Shown: positions 16,047 through 19,913 of the stretch, one piece after another
How positions within the stretch are numbered: the stretch's first letter is position 1
How the letters are laid out: every line of letters starts with the position of its first letter
Origin: Bog-564 sp035509915
Lineage (GTDB): Bacteria > Actinomycetota > Acidimicrobiia > Acidimicrobiales > UBA8190
NCBI GenBank assembly: GCA_035509915.1
Contig: DATKIB010000170.1
Span: forward strand, 1-19,913
Reading direction: 5' to 3'
DNA length: 19,913 bases
Translations under genes and position numbers: made by a program
Notes under the pieces: model-generated
Told to the model about the DNA's origin: nothing
The model's database searches: none
Seen by the model: the letters and a program-made list of their open reading frames with translations, nothing else

Positions 16047-17441
16047 ATGGTGGTGACGCGCCTGCTCGGGCGCGCACCCTCGGGCCGGTTCTCGGTCGCC
16101 TTGCGGCGCGCGGACGGCACCCCCGCGGTCATCGTCAACTCGCCGCTCTTGGACGACGGAACGCCGATGCCGACGCGGTACTGGCTCGTGGACCCCGAGG
16201 TCCGTGCGGCGGTGAGCCGGCTCGAGGCAGCGGGTGGGGTCCGAAGTGCGCGGTCCGTGGTCGACCCGGGCGAGCTCGAGGCTGCGCACGCGCGTTACGC
16301 CGCCGAGCGCGACGCCGCGATAGCGCCGGGCCACCTCGGACCACGGCCCTCAGGTGGTGTCGGCGGGACACGCGAGGGGGTCAAGTGCCTGCACGCTCAC
16401 GTCGCATGGTTCCTGGCGGGAGGCGACGACCCCGTCGGCCGCTGGGTGGGCGAGCAGCTCGGGGTCCGACGTGAGGACTTCGTGCGCGAGCCGCGGGCCG
16501 GAAGCGTCGCCGCCATCGACTGCGGCACCAACTCCACCCGGCTACTCGTGGTCGGCGCCGACGGTGCGGCACTCGACCGGCAGATGCGCATCACCAGGCT
16601 GGGTGAAGGCGTGGACGCCACGGGCATGCTCTCTCCGAAGGCGATCGGCCGAACGGTCGCAGTGCTCGAGGAGTACCGGCGCTCGATGGACTCCCATGCG
16701 GTGACGAGGGCCCGGATCGCCGCCACCTCGGCCACGCGCGACGCCTCGAATTCCGAGGATTTCTTCTCCGCCGCCGAGGCCGCGACCGGGATCAGGCCAG
16801 AGCTGCTGAGCGGGGACGAGGAGGGTCGACTGGCCTTCGCGGGCGCGACCTCGAACCTCCCCGAGCGCTGGCGCGACGGCGAGGCGCTTCTCGTGGCCGA
16901 CGTGGGCGGGGGCTCTACCGAGCTGGTCGTGGGAGTGCCCGGCCGCTCGCCGGCCCCCGAGGTCTGCGCGCTGTCGCTCGACATCGGCTGCGTGCGCGTG
17001 AGCGAGCGCTTCTTAGGCCACGACCCGCCGGACGCGGGCGAGCTGGCAGAGGCTCGGGACTTCGTGACCTCGGAGCTCGCCACCGCGCGCGCCCAGCTCT
17101 CTCCGCTCCCTGCGGGCGGGCCCGTCGTCGGGCTCGCCGGCACGGTGTCCACACTTGCAGCGCTCGAGGTCGGCGCGGTCGTCTACGACCGGTCGCTGGT
17201 CCACCACTTCGTGCTGGGGCGTGCGAAGGTCGAGAGCTGGCTGGAGCGGCTCTCCGGCGAGGACATGGAAGCTCGCCTCGCGCGCCCCGGCATGGTGGCG
17301 GGCCGCGAGGACGTCATCGTGGGCGGGGTGGTGGTGCTCGCGGCGGTGATGGAGGTCTTCGAGCGTGACGTGTGCCTCGTCTCCGAGGACGACATCCTCG
17401 ACGGCCTCGCAGCGAGCCTGATGCAGGACCCTCGGTCGTAG
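16047..17441 (+). CDS. DUF501 - Ppx/GppA phosphatase fusion protein
   Basis: One uninterrupted 464-residue reading frame carries two families. Residues 1 to about 145 are DUF501: LLGRAPSGRFSVALRRADGTPAVIVNSPLL, PTRYWLVDP, and KCLHAHVAWFLAGGDDPVG with Cys114, His116 and His118. From about residue 152 it is a complete exopolyphosphatase/pppGpp phosphatase of the ASKHA fold: AAIDCGTNSTRLLVV, TRLGEGVDATGML, ATSATRDASN, LSGDEEGRLAFAGA, ADVGGGSTEL near 284-292, GLAGTVSTLAAL, PGMVAGREDVIVGG. In M. tuberculosis the same two are separate neighbours (Rv1025, ppx2). The Ppx part would degrade polyphosphate or pppGpp; the DUF501 role is unknown. Start ATG 16047, with GTG 16050 and 16053 as close alternatives near GAAGAAGAG. 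An inverted repeat TCTTCA/TGAAGA (16018-16023, 16037-16042) surrounds the start region. Confidence 0.92.
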   Translation: MVVTRLLGRAPSGRFSVALRRADGTPAVIVNSPLLDDGTPMPTRYWLVDPEVRAAVSRLEAAGGVRSARSVVDPGELEAAHARYAAERDAAIAPGHLGPRPSGGVGGTREGVKCLHAHVAWFLAGGDDPVGRWVGEQLGVRREDFVREPRAGSVAAIDCGTNSTRLLVVGADGAALDRQMRITRLGEGVDATGMLSPKAIGRTVAVLEEYRRSMDSHAVTRARIAATSATRDASNSEDFFSAAEAATGIRPELLSGDEEGRLAFAGATSNLPERWRDGEALLVADVGGGSTELVVGVPGRSPAPEVCALSLDIGCVRVSERFLGHDPPDAGELAEARDFVTSELATARAQLSPLPAGGPVVGLAGTVSTLAALEVGAVVYDRSLVHHFVLGRAKVESWLERLSGEDMEARLARPGMVAGREDVIVGGVVVLAAVMEVFERDVCLVSEDDILDGLAASLMQDPRS

Positions 17442-17473
17442 AGCGCGAGCCCAGAGGCGTGCGCATGGTCGGC

Positions 17474-18775
17474 CTATGAGTGGACCTTCTCGTCGAGCCC
17501 GGCTGCCGACAGCACCTTCTCGATGAACCTGTCGGTGGACCCGTAGTGGCGCTCTGCGTACCGGGACCCCTCTTCACCGAGGGCATCGCCGAGCGCAGGG
17601 TCGAACATCGCCTCGACGCAGTACGCGAGGTCGGAGGGGCCCTCGAACCAGAGCCCGCCACCGGACGCGGCGTGCTCAGCCGCACGGGTCGAGGCGGGTG
17701 CCACGATCGGCGTCGAGTAGAGCAGCGACTCGAGGCACCGGCGTGCGAACAGCCGTCCCGGCCTCAGGTCCACCGTCGCCCGGGCCCAGGCCATGAGGCG
17801 CAGCATGTCGCTGCCGCGCTCGATCGGCTGCGTGGAGCGGTGGTGGTCTCCGTCGACGCATGCGACGAAGGAGTTCGCGGTCACGAGCGCAAGGTTGCGC
17901 CGGCCCAGGCGCGCTCGCAGGAACCTTCCCAGGGACGCCGGCGGCTCGGGAGAATCCTCGTGGGTCCCCGTGAGGACCACGACGTAGTCGGTCTCGCCCA
18001 GCTGCACGTTCGGTTCGCGCAGCACGCTGCGGTTGGCGGCCATCGGCAGCCCCACGTTGTGAGCGATCTCCTTGCCGTATGAGGCGCCGAGCGCGTGTCG
18101 CTCGGACTCGGTGAAGACAACCGCCGCCGTGCTGCGCTCGAAGAGGCGGGCGAATGCCTCGAAGACCGCTGCCCGGGGGTCGGTCGCGAGTGGCACCACG
18201 AGCATGGGCACACCTCCGCACGCCCGGTCCACGACGCCGACAGCACCTGCCTGGCGGTAGTCGCCCACGACCACGAGGTCCGCCCCCATCTCGCGGAGCA
18301 CCGCGCCGGCTGGCTCCCAGCACTTCGCCAGCTCGCCGTCGACGAGGGCCCTCACCACCTCCGCAGTCGTGTCACCGCGATCGTGCGCCGGCACCGGCGC
18401 CCCGAGCCCGGCTGTCTGCTCGGAGGCGTGGCCGGCTCCCGCGCAGCTCACCGCTTCGTCACAGGGCGCTCCGACGATCGCATCGACGAGGATGTCGCGC
18501 CTTGCCTCGAGCATCGGGTCAGGGGCGGACGCCAGCTCGTGCACCGTGAACACCCCGTCTGCGCGAACTCGTGGGCGCTTTCCCTGCGGCGTGAGCACGT
18601 GCACGTCTGCGACGCAGGCTAGGGCGCCTGCCACCTGGCGCAGGGCCCATCCGGCTTCGTGAGTCGCGCCCCACGAGCGCGAGAGGATCGCGACGATGCC
18701 GGCGTCGTCGCCGGAAGCTCGTTGCGGGTCGACGCGCACTGCCCGAAGTTGCGTCGCCTGCGCTTCAGCGCGCAA
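17474..18775 (-). CDS. GT-B fold glycosyltransferase (GT4-like)
   Basis: The 433-residue protein begins its first Rossmann half with GIVAILSRSWGATHEAGWALRQVAGAL. It ends with the nucleotide-sugar half typical of family 4: RLFARRCLESLLYSTPIVAP near residues 340-360, followed by AAEHAASGGGLWFEGPSDLAYCVEAM. The Glu in CLESL and the Glu in AAEHA lie where the ExxxxxxxE motif would be, but the usual GFG motif is replaced by RLF, so donor and acceptor cannot be inferred. Start: TTG at 18775, overlapping the stop of the upstream coiled-coil gene by 11 bases; GTG at 18739 is an alternative. It converges with the DUF501-Ppx gene 32 bp away. Likely cytoplasmic, surface-glycan assembly. Confidence 0.75.
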   Translation of the reverse strand: MRAEAQATQLRAVRVDPQRASGDDAGIVAILSRSWGATHEAGWALRQVAGALACVADVHVLTPQGKRPRVRADGVFTVHELASAPDPMLEARRDILVDAIVGAPCDEAVSCAGAGHASEQTAGLGAPVPAHDRGDTTAEVVRALVDGELAKCWEPAGAVLREMGADLVVVGDYRQAGAVGVVDRACGGVPMLVVPLATDPRAAVFEAFARLFERSTAAVVFTESERHALGASYGKEIAHNVGLPMAANRSVLREPNVQLGETDYVVVLTGTHEDSPEPPASLGRFLRARLGRRNLALVTANSFVACVDGDHHRSTQPIERGSDMLRLMAWARATVDLRPGRLFARRCLESLLYSTPIVAPASTRAAEHAASGGGLWFEGPSDLAYCVEAMFDPALGDALGEEGSRYAERHYGSTDRFIEKVLSAAGLDEKVHS

Positions 18776-19232
18776 GGCCGGGCGCAGCGCCCTCGTCGGC
18801 TGAGGCGACGGTGTCGTGGACGAGCGCCGCCAGCTTCGCCTGGTTTTCTGCGTCGGCCACTTGTCGTTCGGCGATCACCTTTGCGAGGTCGTCGCAGCGC
18901 TTGGCGAGCGCGTCGTTCATCCGCACCAGGTTCGCCATGAGCTCGCGTTCGGCATGCAGGTAGGGCTGCAACGTCCTGAACATCAGGCCTCCTAGGCGGC
19001 GGGCTATCCGGTCGCGAAAGCCTTCGGTGGCGCCGGGCTTCGAGAAGCTGTCGGGGAGCCGCCAGTGGCGGTGGAGGTATGCGAGCGATTCCTCGTCGCG
19101 CATCGGGTGCTCGTGCCACCGGTGCAGCTCGTCCGACGGCAGCAGAGGCTCCCATCGAAGCGCCCGGTGCTCCCTGCGCAGACTCTCGAGCAGCTCTCTC
19201 GGGTCGAGATGCTCCGTGCCGGGTTGCCCCAT
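18765..19232 (-). CDS. Small coiled-coil protein of a glycan cluster, function unknown
   Basis: The ATG at 19232 has a perfect AGGAGG five bases upstream, giving 155 residues; a GTG at 19271 lies in the same frame but lacks such a site. The protein has no signal or membrane segment. Features: ELHRWHEHPMRDEESLAYLHRHWRLP around residues 35-60, a central basic/aromatic stretch (FRDRIARRLGGLMFRTLQPYLHAE), and a predicted helical coiled coil from about residue 92 to the end (LMANLVRMNDALAKRCDDLAKVIAE). My impression is that similar short proteins precede glycosyltransferases in actinobacterial glycan clusters; I cannot name a family. It overlaps the downstream glycosyltransferase, suggesting translational coupling and possibly a physical partner or scaffold role. 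Confidence 0.7.
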   Translation of the reverse strand: MGQPGTEHLDPRELLESLRREHRALRWEPLLPSDELHRWHEHPMRDEESLAYLHRHWRLPDSFSKPGATEGFRDRIARRLGGLMFRTLQPYLHAERELMANLVRMNDALAKRCDDLAKVIAERQVADAENQAKLAALVHDTVASADEGAAPGLAR

Positions 19233-19295
19233 GCGAGCCTCCTGGGGTTGGTCGAGGGGAACGGCGCGCACGACGTGGCGCTGCGCCGGAACCGC

Positions 19296-19301
19296 ATTCT
19301 A
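19296..19301 (-). promoter_or_regulatory. Candidate -10 for the minus-strand glycosyltransferase operon
   Basis: On the minus strand TAGAAT (plus-strand attcta) matches TATAAT at five of six positions in the 131-bp divergent gap. A start point near 19289 would leave a leader of roughly 57 bases carrying the strong AGGAGG at 19243-19238. No good -35 is visible. Confidence 0.4.
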
Positions 19302-19352
19302 TTGGCCACTACTGCCGAGCCATCGCTCCTCGGCGCTCCCCGGGCAGGGTGT

Positions 19353-19358
19353 TAGCTT
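19353..19358 (+). promoter_or_regulatory. Candidate -10 for a leaderless GT2 transcript
   Basis: TAGCTT fits TANNNT and is placed five bases before the GTG at 19364. Transcription would therefore begin at or next to the start codon. There is no Shine-Dalgarno sequence at usable spacing (CAGGG lies about 14 bases away). Confidence 0.3.
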
Positions 19359-19363
19359 TTGCC

Positions 19364-19913
19364 GTGGCGAGCATCGGAGATCCAGACGCTTCGCGCCGCG
19401 AGCAGCCGAGTGCAGTGGGCCTCACCGAGGCGGCCCTGTCGAGATCCGCCGATCTCGTCGCCAAGCTTCTCCCCGCTCCCGAGCCCAAGGAGGAATTCGT
19501 CTGGCCGTGGGGCATCGACGCCTGGCACGACCCGGGGTACCCCCAGTGGTTCCGTGATCGCAGCTCCCGGCTCGAAGCGGCGGAGGCTCTTCCCACCTCC
19601 GGCCCGCTCATCAGCGTCGTGGTCCCCGTCTACCGGCCGAAGGCCTGGTACCTGCGTGCGTGCGTGTCCTCTGTACTCTCGCAGCGCTACCGGAGCTGGG
19701 AGCTGTGCCTGTGCGACGACGCATCGGGCGACCCACAGCTGAGCGCGCTGCTCGGCGAATTCGCCGCTTCGGACCCGCGCGTGAAGGTGGTGGAGCGGAC
19801 GGCCAACGGCGGGATATCTGCCGCCACGAACGACGCCCTCGAGCTCGCGACGGGTGAGCTCGTCGCCCTCTTGGACCACGACGACCTGCTCGAGCCCGAC
19901 GCGCTGTCGGAGA
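19364..19913 (+). CDS. GT2-family glycosyltransferase (partial, C-terminus off window)
   Basis: Translated by hand from GTG 19364, the frame is open to the window edge (183 codons). About 85 residues of N-terminal extension (including EFVWPWGIDAWHDPGYPQWF) precede a GT-A domain. That domain opens with PLISVVVPVYRPKAWYLRACVSSVLSQ, continues with WELCLCDDASGD, and reaches the metal/nucleotide-binding LDHDDLLEPDAL, the DxD-type motif of family 2. GT2 enzymes with this kind of extension are common in O-antigen or rhamnan-like surface polysaccharide clusters. Acceptor and sugar are unknown. It is transcribed divergently from the coiled-coil and GT4-like pair, supporting a glycan locus extending past the window. 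Confidence 0.88.
   Translation, partial: MASIGDPDASRREQPSAVGLTEAALSRSADLVAKLLPAPEPKEEFVWPWGIDAWHDPGYPQWFRDRSSRLEAAEALPTSGPLISVVVPVYRPKAWYLRACVSSVLSQRYRSWELCLCDDASGDPQLSALLGEFAASDPRVKVVERTANGGISAATNDALELATGELVALLDHDDLLEPDALSE

Noticed and set aside
17480..18082. Plus-strand open frame opposite the GT4-like gene
   Set aside because: The minus strand shows glycosyltransferase features and a coupled upstream gene; the plus-strand product shows no motif and no ribosome binding site.

Overview
The window is a very GC-rich stretch (most third codon positions are G or C). GTG, TTG and probably CTG start codons are frequent, and many junctions are tightly packed or overlapping. The central gene order is glmU, prs, rplY, pth, mfd, a SurA/PpiC-like lipoprotein, mazG, eno, an FtsB/DivIC-like protein, DUF501 and Ppx/GppA. 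This is the housekeeping neighbourhood known from Actinobacteria; Mycobacterium tuberculosis has the same set around mfd and eno. I infer an actinobacterium, possibly a deep-branching one such as an acidimicrobiid. No rRNA or other taxonomic marker is present to settle that.

Layout. Positions 1-4769 (minus strand) hold an acyl-CoA carboxylase operon. In transcription order these are a carboxyltransferase of the methylcrotonyl/geranyl-CoA type, a biotin carboxylase with BCCP, and a partial DUF1446 (AtuA-like) protein. The combination suggests degradation of a branched-chain or isoprenoid acyl-CoA. A short divergent region (4770-4871) leads into the plus-strand housekeeping run, 4872-17441. It covers a GlmU-like nucleotidyltransferase (cell-wall precursor), PRPP synthetase, ribosomal protein L25/Ctc, peptidyl-tRNA hydrolase, Mfd, a parvulin-like lipoprotein, MazG, enolase, an FtsB-like divisome protein and a DUF501-Ppx/GppA fusion. 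Positions 17474-19232 (minus) carry a GT4-like glycosyltransferase and a small coiled-coil protein. At 19364 a divergent GT2 glycosyltransferase begins and runs off the window. The last three genes look like the edge of a surface-glycan cluster.

Most notable points. (1) The GlmU homologue is only 374 residues and stops inside the left-handed beta-helix. It lacks the acetyltransferase active site and has substitutions in the GlcNAc-1-P pocket, and prs begins 10 bp later, so a simple frameshift does not explain it. (2) DUF501 and exopolyphosphatase, usually adjacent separate genes, form one 464-residue protein. (3) Three consecutive hairpins sit between the two carboxylase genes, the last one burying the ribosome binding site. 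(4) About six copies of a degenerate 17-bp tandem repeat start exactly at the mazG stop codon. (5) Pth appears to start at a CTG three bases after, and in frame with, the rplY stop. There is no gene-free stretch longer than about 190 bp, and I see no tRNA, rRNA, CRISPR array or insertion sequence.
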